From Methylobacterium frigidaeris (GTDB lineage: Bacteria > Pseudomonadota > Alphaproteobacteria > Rhizobiales > Beijerinckiaceae), in assembly GCF_022179185.1 (NCBI RefSeq), contig NZ_BPQJ01000002.1:62001-126000 (forward strand): DNA of 64,000 nucleotides, written 5' to 3'. Shown one piece after another: positions 1-7,935 of the stretch (its first letter is position 1; the number at the start of each line of letters is the position of its first letter). A program made the translations under genes and the position numbers. The notes beneath the pieces were generated by a model. It was not told the origin of the DNA, searched no databases, and was given only the letters and a program-made list of their open reading frames with translations.

Positions 1-26
1 AGCAGCAGGGTCAGGCTGAGGATCAT
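1..26 (-). CDS. 5' end of a gene leaving the window
   Basis: An ATG at 26 opens a frame reading M-I-L-S-L-T-L-L, a hydrophobic start like a signal peptide or membrane anchor. It begins 10 bp after the stop of the amidotransferase-like gene and runs in the same direction, so it would be the next operon member. Only eight codons are visible, so no product can be named and the start itself is uncertain. Confidence 0.3.
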
Positions 27-36
27 GACGCGGCCA

Positions 37-789
37 TCATTGCGCAGCCTGGAGCCCGGGTCCCGCGAGCCAGTGGTCGAGGAAGGCGTCGAGCCAGCGC
101 ACCACGTGGCCGTCATGCATCAGCCGGCCCTCGATCTGCCGCGCACGGTTCTGTGCGCCGGGCAGGAGCAGGCGCTCGGCAGCCCGCACGGTCCAGCGGC
201 AGATCATCGCGTGGGTGACCTCGGGGTGGAACTGGAAGCCGAAAGCCGCCGGCCCGACCCGGATCGCCTGGGTTGGGAAGTCGTCGCCGGTGGCGAGCGT
301 GTCGGCCCCCGCCGGGCAGGTGAAGCCCTCCCGGTGCCAGTGATAGACGTGGGACGGCCAGGGCTGGCCGATCTCGCCCGCGAAATCGCGCCCCGCCGCG
401 GTCGGCAGCAGGGGATAGTAGCCGATCTCGGCCCGCCCCTCCGGATGGGCGCAGACCGTGGCGCCGAGGCATTTCGCCAGCATCTGCGCGCCGAGGCACA
501 GGCCGAGGAAGGGACGTTCCTCGCGGAGCGGCACCTGGATCCAGTCGATCTCCTGCCGCACGAAGTCGTCGCCGTCATTGGCGCTCATCGGACCGCCGAA
601 GATCACTGCGCCGGCATGGTCCTGCATCGTCTCGGGGAGCGGATCGCCGAAGCGGGGGCGGCGGATGTCGAGGGGGTAGCCGCGCTCCTGGAACAGCCGG
701 CCGAGGCGGCCGGGCGTGGATTGCTCCTGGTGCAGGATCAGCAGCACGGGCTTGCGCCCAGGCTCGGGCATCACGAAGGAACTCACCAT
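37..789 (-). CDS. class I glutamine amidotransferase-like protein
   Basis: A 250-residue stand-alone GATase1 domain of the GMP-synthase type, expected to hydrolyse glutamine or a gamma-glutamyl compound in the cytosol. The nucleophile elbow FLGLCLG carries Cys98, FQFHPEV supplies His188 and Glu190, and GGP lies at 65-67, so the catalytic triad is complete. No synthetase domain is attached and the physiological acceptor is unknown. The ATG at 789 is preferred to a farther upstream in-frame start, because that extension is a low-complexity Pro/Arg stretch overlapping the preceding gene. The terB-like gene ends 7 bp upstream on the same strand, so the two are probably cotranscribed. Confidence 0.8.
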   Translation of the reverse strand: MVSSFVMPEPGRKPVLLILHQEQSTPGRLGRLFQERGYPLDIRRPRFGDPLPETMQDHAGAVIFGGPMSANDGDDFVRQEIDWIQVPLREERPFLGLCLGAQMLAKCLGATVCAHPEGRAEIGYYPLLPTAAGRDFAGEIGQPWPSHVYHWHREGFTCPAGADTLATGDDFPTQAIRVGPAAFGFQFHPEVTHAMICRWTVRAAERLLLPGAQNRARQIEGRLMHDGHVVRWLDAFLDHWLAGPGLQAAQ

Positions 790-796
790 CGATCGC

Positions 797-1279
797 TCAC
801 CGGGCCGGCGCCTGCGGGGTCGGCAGCCCCGCCAGGGCGACCGCCCGGGTGGCGGTGATGGCGGCATCGTCGAAGCCCAGGAGTTGGCCGACGCGCCAGA
901 CGAGGTCGTCCTCGAACTCGTGCACCCGTCCGTCGGCCGCGGCCACCGCCCAGGCGAGGCCGAGGAGCCCGCGCCGCTCCTCCTCCGGCACGTCGCGGCC
1001 GATCATCTCGACGAGCTCGGCCACGTCGCGGGTCTCGTCGTCGAAGCTGATGGCCCGCTCGATCAGCGCCTTGGCCCGCGCCTCGTCGGGCGCGAAGCGA
1101 TGGGTCAGGAGGCGCGCGAGCCGGTCGCGCTCCACCGCCGCGAGCGTGCCGTCGACCCGCGCCACGTGGACGAGCAGGGCCACGGCAGCGAGGTGCTGCT
1201 CCGCCTCCGGATCGGGCGGCGAGGCGGGCGCGCCGAACATCCCGGCGGCATAGGCACGAAGGCGGGCGATGAGGGGCAT
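797..1279 (-). CDS. TerB-like (tellurite-resistance TerB fold) protein
   Basis: A 160-residue, mostly helical, soluble protein. Its two halves carry the acidic TerB signatures HVARVDGTL (about residues 38-46) and VAAADGRVHEFED (about 112-124), each an A-x-x-D-G-x-h-x-x-x-E-type helix start. Length and spacing fit a single TerB domain. Members are widespread and often of unknown function; tellurite resistance itself is not implied because no other ter genes are present. It is followed after 7 bp by the amidotransferase-like gene. No good Shine-Dalgarno precedes the ATG, so the start is only likely. Confidence 0.7.
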   Translation of the reverse strand: MPLIARLRAYAAGMFGAPASPPDPEAEQHLAAVALLVHVARVDGTLAAVERDRLARLLTHRFAPDEARAKALIERAISFDDETRDVAELVEMIGRDVPEEERRGLLGLAWAVAAADGRVHEFEDDLVWRVGQLLGFDDAAITATRAVALAGLPTPQAPAR

Positions 1280-1479
1280 CGGGGAGATGTGGGCGGGGAT
1301 TCTAGATTGTGCAACGCATGCTCCGGAATCGGCGGCCCAGCGTCAAGCGCTCCGGGCGCCGGAGGGTCGGCCCGAGCCCTGCATCCGTGGTCTGCACCGG
1401 CACGGCCGACTGCATCTGTCACCGAGGAGCAACGTCGATGAGCCTCGCGGTGCTCGAGAGCCGGCCTCGTCCCGGCGGG

Positions 1480-3477
1480 TCAGGCCGTCGCCCGCACGGT
1501 CCGGCCGAACATGCGGGACCAGAGGCCGCTGGCGATCGCCGACTTGTCGAGCTCGTGAATGTCCTGCGAGTACTGCCCGGTATAGAGCTTCACGATCATC
1601 CGGTCGCGGCACTCGCCTTCCAGCCTGTAGCTGAACTTCAAGGCGAATCCGCCCTTCGCCAGGCGGGACACCGCCTCGATCGTGCCGCGCAGGTGCGGAA
1701 ACCGCTCCATCTCGACGGTCACCGCGTCCCCCGCCCTCGCCGCCGGCGCGGAGTCCAGCTCAATGATGCCGCCCTCGAGCGAGAGGCTGGTGATCCGGCC
1801 GGTGAGCACCGCGTCTTCGTGCTCGATCCGGGCCGCCTCGTCGGTGGCGAAGCTGTCGAGGAGCGGCCTCGGTTTCTCGAAGCAGATGAGGGCCGCCACC
1901 ATCAGCACCGCGATGTTGATGACCGCCCACCAGGCCGAGACGACGGAGAACTCCCCCTCTCCGATCCGGGACCATTCGGGCACGACGTTGACGACGAGGC
2001 CGAGCGCCGTGACGGCGATCCAGAACGCGATCGAGAAGAAGGTGTAGGCGTCGAACTCCGATTCCTCGTTGCCCGACCCCTTCGGCGTCACGCGGAACGG
2101 CACGCCGAACGGCTTGACCAGGCTGGAGATGACGACCGGCAGCATGCGGAAGGTGGCGAAGGCGCCCACCGCCGAGGAGATCAGCGGCAGGTAGCGCGTC
2201 GGCGTCAGCCAGCCCATCAGCAGGAAATAGGCCGCCAGCACCGGCAGCTGGTACCAGACGATGTCCTGCGTTCCCGTGAAGTACAGAGGCGCGGCGCCGG
2301 TCCAGAGATAGACCGCGGGCACGACCAGGATCACGAAGCGGACGGTGTACTGGACGAGCCAGGACAGCGGCAGGAACATGAAGCGCTGAAACAGGGTGAG
2401 GCCCGGGCCGCGCAACGGGCCGTTATGCAGGTAGATCGTCTGGATGCCGCCGCGGCACCAGCGGCCGCGCTGGACGAAGTAGCCCTTCAGGTTCTCGGCG
2501 GCGAGGCCCATTGACAGGCGCTCGTTGAGATAGCGCGTCTTGTAGCCCCGGTTGAGGAGCGCCAAGGTGGTGAGGAGGTCCTCGGTGATCGAGTCGTGCG
2601 GGAACCCGCCGATCTCGTCGAGTGCCGAGCGCCGCGCGATCGAGCACGAGCCGCAGCAGAAGCTGACGTCCCAAGCGTCGCGGCTCGCCGCCATCTCGTC
2701 GAAGAACAGGCGCTGCTCGTCCGGCCAGACCTTCTCGAGGCTGAGGTTGGACTGGACCGGATCCTTGTTGAAGAAGTGCTGCGGGGTCTGGACGATGCCG
2801 ATCGTCGGGTCCTCGAAGAACGGCACCGTGCGGCGCAGGAAGTTGCGGTAGGGCACGAAATCGGCATCGAAGATGGCGATGAACTCGCCCGACGAGACCG
2901 TCAGGCCGTTGTTCATGTTGCCGGCCTTGGCGTGGGAGTTGTCGGGGCGCGTGACGTGGATGGCGCCCTTGCTCTCGCAATAGTCCCGCAGCCAGTCGCG
3001 TCGCTTGTCGTCGAGGACGTAGACCTTGAGCTTGTCACGCGGGTAATCGAGGGCGAGCGCGCCGACGATGGTGCGCTCCAGGACGTCGATCGGTTCGTTG
3101 TAGGTCGGGATGAACACGTCGACCGTGGGCAGATCGGCGGCGTCGCGGGCGAAGAACTCCCGCTCGCGCCGGTCCGCCTCGGCACTGCGGTCGACGTATC
3201 GGCTCATCGCCACGAGGAACAGCAGGATGTCCGCGAAGGCGCCGAGCTCGACCAGGAAGACGAACCACGCCCAGAAGAAGCCGAAGCTCCCGTCGACGGG
3301 ATGGGGCAGCACCGTCGAGAAGAAGCGCCACGCGAGGTAGCGCAGGGCCACCGCGAGCACGACGAGGCAGGTGATCGCCCGCGACCACGTCGCCTTGCGC
3401 GGCCAGTTCAGGCTGAACAGGAAGAAGAACGCGACGACGAAGAGGGTCGGGGCGAGATCTAGGAGATGCTGAACCAC
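1480..3477 (-). CDS. BcsA-like family 2 glycosyltransferase, candidate beta-glucan synthase (BgsA-like)
   Basis: A 665-residue processive GT2 membrane synthase. The catalytic core has IPTYNEP (about 123-129), DDK (156-158), FDADF (203-207), FCCGS (273-277), TED (298-300) and QRGRW (336-340), the full BcsA-type set for polymerising UDP-sugars and extruding the chain. Hydrophobic segments flank the core on both sides. The last 110 residues resemble a PilZ-like barrel (ITSLSLEGG), but the RxxxR motif and the D/N of D/NxSxxG are not intact. The GTG at 3477 is chosen because farther upstream sequence is low-complexity and lies inside the membrane-fusion gene; the two genes then overlap by 19 bp. 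Fusion protein followed by synthase is the bgsB-bgsA order of Sinorhizobium mixed-linkage glucan. Cellulose or curdlan-like products cannot be excluded. Confidence 0.82.
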   Translation of the reverse strand: MVQHLLDLAPTLFVVAFFFLFSLNWPRKATWSRAITCLVVLAVALRYLAWRFFSTVLPHPVDGSFGFFWAWFVFLVELGAFADILLFLVAMSRYVDRSAEADRREREFFARDAADLPTVDVFIPTYNEPIDVLERTIVGALALDYPRDKLKVYVLDDKRRDWLRDYCESKGAIHVTRPDNSHAKAGNMNNGLTVSSGEFIAIFDADFVPYRNFLRRTVPFFEDPTIGIVQTPQHFFNKDPVQSNLSLEKVWPDEQRLFFDEMAASRDAWDVSFCCGSCSIARRSALDEIGGFPHDSITEDLLTTLALLNRGYKTRYLNERLSMGLAAENLKGYFVQRGRWCRGGIQTIYLHNGPLRGPGLTLFQRFMFLPLSWLVQYTVRFVILVVPAVYLWTGAAPLYFTGTQDIVWYQLPVLAAYFLLMGWLTPTRYLPLISSAVGAFATFRMLPVVISSLVKPFGVPFRVTPKGSGNEESEFDAYTFFSIAFWIAVTALGLVVNVVPEWSRIGEGEFSVVSAWWAVINIAVLMVAALICFEKPRPLLDSFATDEAARIEHEDAVLTGRITSLSLEGGIIELDSAPAARAGDAVTVEMERFPHLRGTIEAVSRLAKGGFALKFSYRLEGECRDRMIVKLYTGQYSQDIHELDKSAIASGLWSRMFGRTVRATA

Positions 3478-4694
3478 AGGCTCTTCACCCCGTTCAGGAA
3501 CTGGTACCGCTTGGTGGCGCGCGCGATCCGGACCTGCACCGAGCGGCCGACCTGGCAGAAATTCGCGAAGTCGCGCTGCATCGGGTTCGGTTCGAGGGCG
3601 ACGCGGATGCGGGCGCTCTTGCCGCGGCTCTCCGGCGGGACCGCCGCCAGCACCATTTCCTCGACCGCCGCGCTCGACCCGCGCACCGAGAGGACGGTGC
3701 CGGGGATGATCTGACTGCTGCCCAGCAGGCGCACCTCCGCGGCGGCGCCGGGACGGATGTCGTCGTAGTCGATCTCGTTGACCAGGATGTCGACGAAGAG
3801 GTCGCGGCAATCGAGCAGCCGCGTCAGCTCATTGCCGACGACGACGTTGGACCCGGCCACCACGTTGTTGCGCCAGATCACGCCGTCGAAGGGGACGCGG
3901 ACGATCGCGGTCGAGAGCCGGTCGTTGCGATCGCGCTCGAGCTCGATCTGGCGCTCCAGCTGCTGGATGCGCGCGCGCTCGGCCCGGGCCTGCATCTGCA
4001 CGTTGGCGAGCTGGATCGCCACCTCGTCCTGGCGCTGCTGCGAGTAGGGCACGTCGTTGCGCCCCTCGCCGACGAAAGTCCCCTTCCGGAGCGCCTCCAA
4101 TTGCCGCGACAGGCGCTCCAGGTCGGCCTTGGCGATCGCCTGCTCGCTCGTGGCCGCCACCGAGGCGGCGCGCGCCTGCTCGACGGAGCTCCCGGCCACG
4201 ACGCCGGTCGCACCGAGCGTCGTCTTGCGGACCAGGTCCGCCTGCGCGGAGACCTGCTGCGCCTGCGCCGCCGTGATGCGCTGCTGGCGGATGACGATTT
4301 CCTGCTGGATGCCGGTGATGCTGGCCTGCTGATACTCCTTCAACCTGGCGGCGAGATCGTTCTTGATGGCCGAGAGCGAGCCAGCCTGCCCCTCGAGGGC
4401 GCGTAAGCGCTCGCGCGTCGCACCGAGATCGGCCTCCAGCTGCGCCTCTGCCGTGCGGGCGATGCGCTCGTTCCTGATCTGGAAGAGCTGGAAGCCCTCG
4501 GGGACGGCCGTGCCGACCTTCGGGGGCGTGGCGGACACCACGCCCTCGATCGGCGCGGCAATCACGGTGAAGCGGGCATTCACTGTCCCGTCGAGACTCG
4601 TGTATCCAGTCAAGACCGGCAGAACCGCCAGGACGGCCGCTCCAAGCAGCAGCGCACCGATGAGGATACGCATCGCTCGGCTGTTCCATAGCAT
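3459..4694 (-). CDS. HlyD-family membrane fusion protein, polysaccharide export partner (BgsB-like)
   Basis: A 411-residue periplasmic adaptor anchored by one N-terminal membrane helix (about 8-30). A short lipoyl-type half follows (about 40-80), then a long Gln/Arg-rich coiled coil (about 80-265), the second lipoyl half (VPFDGVIWRNNVVAGSNV) and a beta-barrel region. This is the HlyD/EmrA plan. The downstream synthase overlaps its 3' end, indicating translational coupling and a shared role in moving a glycan across the periplasm; there is no ABC or RND partner nearby. A second in-frame ATG at 4673 just before the membrane helix is an alternative start. The long AT-rich leader upstream suggests dedicated regulation. 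Confidence 0.82.
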   Translation of the reverse strand: MLWNSRAMRILIGALLLGAAVLAVLPVLTGYTSLDGTVNARFTVIAAPIEGVVSATPPKVGTAVPEGFQLFQIRNERIARTAEAQLEADLGATRERLRALEGQAGSLSAIKNDLAARLKEYQQASITGIQQEIVIRQQRITAAQAQQVSAQADLVRKTTLGATGVVAGSSVEQARAASVAATSEQAIAKADLERLSRQLEALRKGTFVGEGRNDVPYSQQRQDEVAIQLANVQMQARAERARIQQLERQIELERDRNDRLSTAIVRVPFDGVIWRNNVVAGSNVVVGNELTRLLDCRDLFVDILVNEIDYDDIRPGAAAEVRLLGSSQIIPGTVLSVRGSSAAVEEMVLAAVPPESRGKSARIRVALEPNPMQRDFANFCQVGRSVQVRIARATKRYQFLNGVKSLWFSIS

Positions 4695-5243
4695 TCCCGA
4701 AGCCCCATTCTTTCTCCTATCGCGACAACTAACGATCGAGAGGGAATTCGGTTCAACTCTTGACGGTTAAAATTTGTCTTCAATGCGACATATTGTGGAA
4801 AGACGAATTGAAAATGCCAAGTTTTATGAAAATTATTCTTGAACTAAAGCCATCATACGGCTTTATCATCCGATCATGCCAAAATGAATATTCAAGACGA
4901 TCAAGGGAGATCGAGCTGCAGCCAGGATCAATTCAACCCGGCATTGCATAGCTCGAATCACGAATGTTCGCCTCGGCGTGCGCTCACGCTAGTCCCGGTG
5001 TGGAGACGCGGCGCTTCATCCCGACCATCCTTCGTGGGAGCACCACCCTGTACAGCACGATGGACCCCGCCTGATTGGCGGCTACAGGCGTGGCGCGTTC
5101 CCGCCCTTCCGACAACTCACGGTCAGATGCGCCGCGTCGAGTTGCAACCGTCCGGGAAAACCATGGCCGATTCTCCATGAGGCCTTGCCACATCGCCGGA
5201 CCGTGCCTCACGGGGGCGCCGCATCATCCCGCTCGTGCCCTCG
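4695..5243. promoter_or_regulatory. AT-rich leader/promoter region of the bgsBA-like operon
   Basis: No convincing gene lies in this 549-bp gap. About 4730-4960 is conspicuously AT-rich against a GC-rich background. It contains a perfect hairpin, TAAAGCC (4845-4851), a 7-nt loop and GGCTTTA (4859-4865), roughly 150 bp before the fusion-protein start. The short open frames here have no coding signature. The rest, towards 5243, is ordinary GC-rich spacer below the cyclase gene's stop. An AT-rich block before a surface-polysaccharide operon is where silencers such as MucR/Ros or H-NS-like proteins act in related bacteria; that role is inferred. Confidence 0.4.
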
Positions 5244-6806
5244 TCAAACGACACTCGCCGCCGCGCCAACGACCTGGAGCGTCGCGGCGCCCGGCTCCGG
5301 GGCCCAGGCCCCGCTGGGGCAGGCCCGTGCCGAGCAGGTCCGGTTGCGGCCCTCCGCCTTCGCCGCGTAGAGGGCGGCGTCTGCGAGACGGAAGAGCTCA
5401 GCCGTCGATCCGCCGTCCCGCGGCCGCCCGCTGGCCAGGCCGATGCTCACCGTGATGGGGCCGATGCCGACTCCCTCCGCCTCGACGCGGAGACCGGCGA
5501 CCGCCTCGTGCACCGCCTGCGCGACGCGGGCGGCGCCGTCGGCATCGGCGTCCGGCAACAGGATGGCGAATTCCTCGCCGCCGACGCGGGCGACGAGATC
5601 GGCCGGCCGGCGCGCGCTCGGCTCCAAGGCCCGGGCCAGCTCGCGCAACACCCGGTCGCCGACCGCGTGACCATAACGGTCGTTGTAGCGCTTGAAGTGA
5701 TCGGCATCGACGACGAGCAGGGCGAGGGAGCCGCCGCAGCGGCGCACCTCGGCGAAAGTCCGCTCGAAGGTCTCCGTGAAGTGGCGGCGGTTGGGGAGGC
5801 TCGTGAGGGCGTCGGTGCGCGAGAGGAGGGCCAGTTCGGCCTCCGCCGCGGTGCGCCGCCTGAGTTCCCACCCGGCCAGCAGCGATAGCCCGACCGTCAG
5901 GCCGCACAGGGCGAGCACGATGCCGCCGATCACCAGCGCCTTCGCCCGCCATTCGGCCTCGATCTCCCGCGTGGAGAGCGCGACGTTGAGGATGAGCGGC
6001 AGGTGGCCGACCCGCGTGAACGCGTAGAGGCGCTCGAGCCCGTCGCTCTGGGTGGCGCCGACGAAGCTGCCGCTGCCCTCGCGCAGGAAACGCAGGAAGT
6101 TCGGCGCGCGCGCGAAGCTCGGAGCGAGCACCGCGTCCGGCTCCGGATAGCGCAGGAGGCGTGTACCGTCCTGGAGGAATAGGTTGATCGCGCCCGCCCG
6201 CCCCAGCTCGATCCGGTCGAACAGGCGGCTGAAGTAGGACATCGACAGGCTGCCGAGGACGAGCCCGCCGAAGGAACCGTCGGCCTTGTCGATCCGCCGG
6301 CTGAGAACGATGACGGGCTTGCCGGTGAGATGCGAGATCAGCGGCTGGCTGATGTGCAGCCCGATGCCGGGATCATCCCTGTGGGCCTTGAAGTAGGCGC
6401 GCCCGGCGTTGTTGAGCCGCCGCGCCGGCCAGCCGCCGGCATCGAAGACGGTGTCGCCGTTCTCGTCGAGCACCAGCACCACGCCGAGATCCTTGGCGTT
6501 GACGGCGCGGTCGAACAAGACGCGCTGGCGGAAGTCGGGAGCGAGATCCGCCAGTCCGGGCATCTTGAGGTTGTCGACGACGCCCTGCAGCGTCAGGTCG
6601 ATGATCTCGACGTTGCGCTCGATATCGCGCTCGATCACCTGCAGCAGGTTCCGCGAGGTCTGCCGGGCCTTGTCCCAGGCGTCCTGGCGCAGCTCGAGCA
6701 GCATCGCGGTGCAGACGGCCACCATGCCGAGCGGCGCCAGGATCCCGAGCACGACCCAGAGCCGGGCCGAACGGATGCACCGAGACAGGCGAGTCGACGG
6801 TCCCAT
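5244..6806 (-). CDS. membrane diguanylate cyclase with periplasmic PDC/Cache sensor
   Basis: A 520-residue GGDEF protein that should make cyclic di-GMP from two GTP. Membrane helices at about 15-37 and 289-311 bracket a roughly 250-residue periplasmic sensor of the double-Cache type. The cyclase domain has TDALTSLPNRR at its start, an intact GGEEF active site (409-413) and the inhibitory I-site RPAD (400-403) five residues ahead, so product feedback is expected. No EAL domain is present. The ATG at 6806 is chosen; a GTG six bases upstream is possible, and neither has a strong ribosome site. It lies between cheZ and a synthase operon of a class controlled by c-di-GMP, suggesting local signalling. 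Confidence 0.9.
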   Translation of the reverse strand: MGPSTRLSRCIRSARLWVVLGILAPLGMVAVCTAMLLELRQDAWDKARQTSRNLLQVIERDIERNVEIIDLTLQGVVDNLKMPGLADLAPDFRQRVLFDRAVNAKDLGVVLVLDENGDTVFDAGGWPARRLNNAGRAYFKAHRDDPGIGLHISQPLISHLTGKPVIVLSRRIDKADGSFGGLVLGSLSMSYFSRLFDRIELGRAGAINLFLQDGTRLLRYPEPDAVLAPSFARAPNFLRFLREGSGSFVGATQSDGLERLYAFTRVGHLPLILNVALSTREIEAEWRAKALVIGGIVLALCGLTVGLSLLAGWELRRRTAAEAELALLSRTDALTSLPNRRHFTETFERTFAEVRRCGGSLALLVVDADHFKRYNDRYGHAVGDRVLRELARALEPSARRPADLVARVGGEEFAILLPDADADGAARVAQAVHEAVAGLRVEAEGVGIGPITVSIGLASGRPRDGGSTAELFRLADAALYAAKAEGRNRTCSARACPSGAWAPEPGAATLQVVGAAASVV

Positions 6807-6891
6807 GGTCACGCATCGCAGGGAGGGGAGAGGACGGCGGCGTCCGGGATCGGTCGAGCGCGGCTCGTCAGCGCCCCTCGAGCGAGGATCC

Positions 6892-7434
6892 TTACGGGAA
6901 CATCGCGTCGACGGCGTCCTGCGAGACGGCGGCGTCGCCGGGAAGGGCCGGGCCGTTGAGGAGAGCGTCCTCGTCCTTGCGGCGCTCCGGCGCCGGCTTC
7001 GACGGGGAGGCCGAGCCGGACCAGAGACGCATCATCTCGGCGACCCGCTCCTCGACAAGGACGATGGTCCGCACGACCTTCGCGATCCGCTGACCGGTCA
7101 GGTCCTGGAAGTTGCAGGCCTCGAAGATGGTCTGCATCTGGGCCTGGATGGCGAGAGCATCGTCCCGGGTCGCGTCGTCCCCGGCCCGCCTGGCGATCCC
7201 GCCGGCGAGCGCGTCGACCGCCTCCGAGGCCGTCAGGATCGTGTCGGTGGCCTGCTCGGTGCCGCGGACGACGGCGTTGAGCTCGTCGCGGGTGCGGCCG
7301 GCATCCTGCTCCTCCCGGATTTCGGCGATTTCCTGCCGCGTCCGCGCGATTGCCTCGGAGATCGCCACGATGTGACTCTGCAGGAGGGCAGTGCTGTCTT
7401 CAAGAGACCCGAATTTCGCCGTACCGCTGGTCAT
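6892..7434 (-). CDS. cheZ: protein phosphatase CheZ (CheY-P phosphatase)
   Basis: A 180-residue helical protein with the CheZ signature ACNFQDLTGQRI. Asp111 and Gln115 correspond to the catalytic Asp/Gln pair spaced four apart in CheZ. The C-terminus SQDAVDAMF resembles the CheY-binding tail separated from the core by a flexible Pro/Ser linker. It dephosphorylates CheY-P to reset flagellar switching. No other che operon gene is adjacent; the cyclase follows 85 bp downstream on the same strand, and a soluble chemoreceptor is about 9 kb away. Confidence 0.88.
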   Translation of the reverse strand: MTSGTAKFGSLEDSTALLQSHIVAISEAIARTRQEIAEIREEQDAGRTRDELNAVVRGTEQATDTILTASEAVDALAGGIARRAGDDATRDDALAIQAQMQTIFEACNFQDLTGQRIAKVVRTIVLVEERVAEMMRLWSGSASPSKPAPERRKDEDALLNGPALPGDAAVSQDAVDAMFP

Positions 7435-7668
7435 GATCCCGGGACACTATACGTGATTACCACGCCGCCCACGGTAGCCGTCCCTGATTAAACATTCGCA
7501 AATTTCGCGTGGGCACCGGCCACGCATGCAGCACGCCTCGAGCGAGCGACTCCGGTCGCCACCGCGTGTCCGGGCGGTGCGGCGAACGGCGGGGACCTGT
7601 GCCGTTCACCGCAGGCGACGCCGGAACCGATGACGAACCGGCCGCCTTGATGGGATCGGCGGCGACCG

Positions 7669-7700
7669 GGACATGGCGGCGCCAGGACATGGCGGCGCCA
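7669..7700. repeat. 16-bp perfect tandem duplication
   Basis: GGACATGGCGGCGCCA occurs twice head to tail (7669-7684 and 7685-7700) in the spacer between cheZ and a small-protein gene. Each copy contains the palindrome GGCGCC. It looks like a local slippage product just downstream of the small gene's stop; no function is evident. Confidence 0.6.
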
Positions 7701-7716
7701 GGACCAGCCGCAACGA

Positions 7717-7851
7717 TCAGATCAGGTAGACGGTGCCGTGCAGCCCGAACACCTTCGGGCAGTTGGAGGCATCCACCAGGGTCTGCGCGGCCTTGAGGTC
7801 GATGTTTCGCTCGGCCGCCAGTTCGGCCACGGTCTTCCACACCGGCATCAT
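7717..7851 (-). CDS. 44-residue small protein of unknown function
   Basis: A short gene reading MMPVWKTVAELAAERNIDLK and ending GLHGTVYLI. It is soluble, with one predicted amphipathic helix followed by a Cys-Pro turn (NCPKVFG) and a hydrophobic end. The support is the ribosome site: AAGGAG lies 5-8 bp upstream of the paired ATGs at 7851 and 7848, one of the best Shine-Dalgarno matches in the window. The sequence is not low-complexity, unlike chance frames in GC-rich DNA. No family is recognised. It stands alone between cheZ and the SDR gene, all on the same strand. Confidence 0.55.
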   Translation of the reverse strand: MMPVWKTVAELAAERNIDLKAAQTLVDASNCPKVFGLHGTVYLI

Positions 7852-7935
7852 GCACTCCTTCTCGACCCGGACTTCATGCCTGACAAGCGCGACCTCCCGT
7901 CATTGGTTGCACCGTGCAGCACGCGTCTCCGTGCC

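Noticed and set aside
797..1279. Tellurite-resistance island
   Set aside because: Only one TerB-fold gene is present; no terA, terC, terD or terZ partner is nearby.
4760..4951. 63-residue open frame in the AT-rich leader
   Set aside because: No ribosome site and no recognisable protein pattern; it follows from AT-rich non-coding sequence.
7488..7502. TTAA half-site upstream of cheZ considered as a CtrA box
   Set aside because: The second half reads CAAA after N7, so only one half-site is present.
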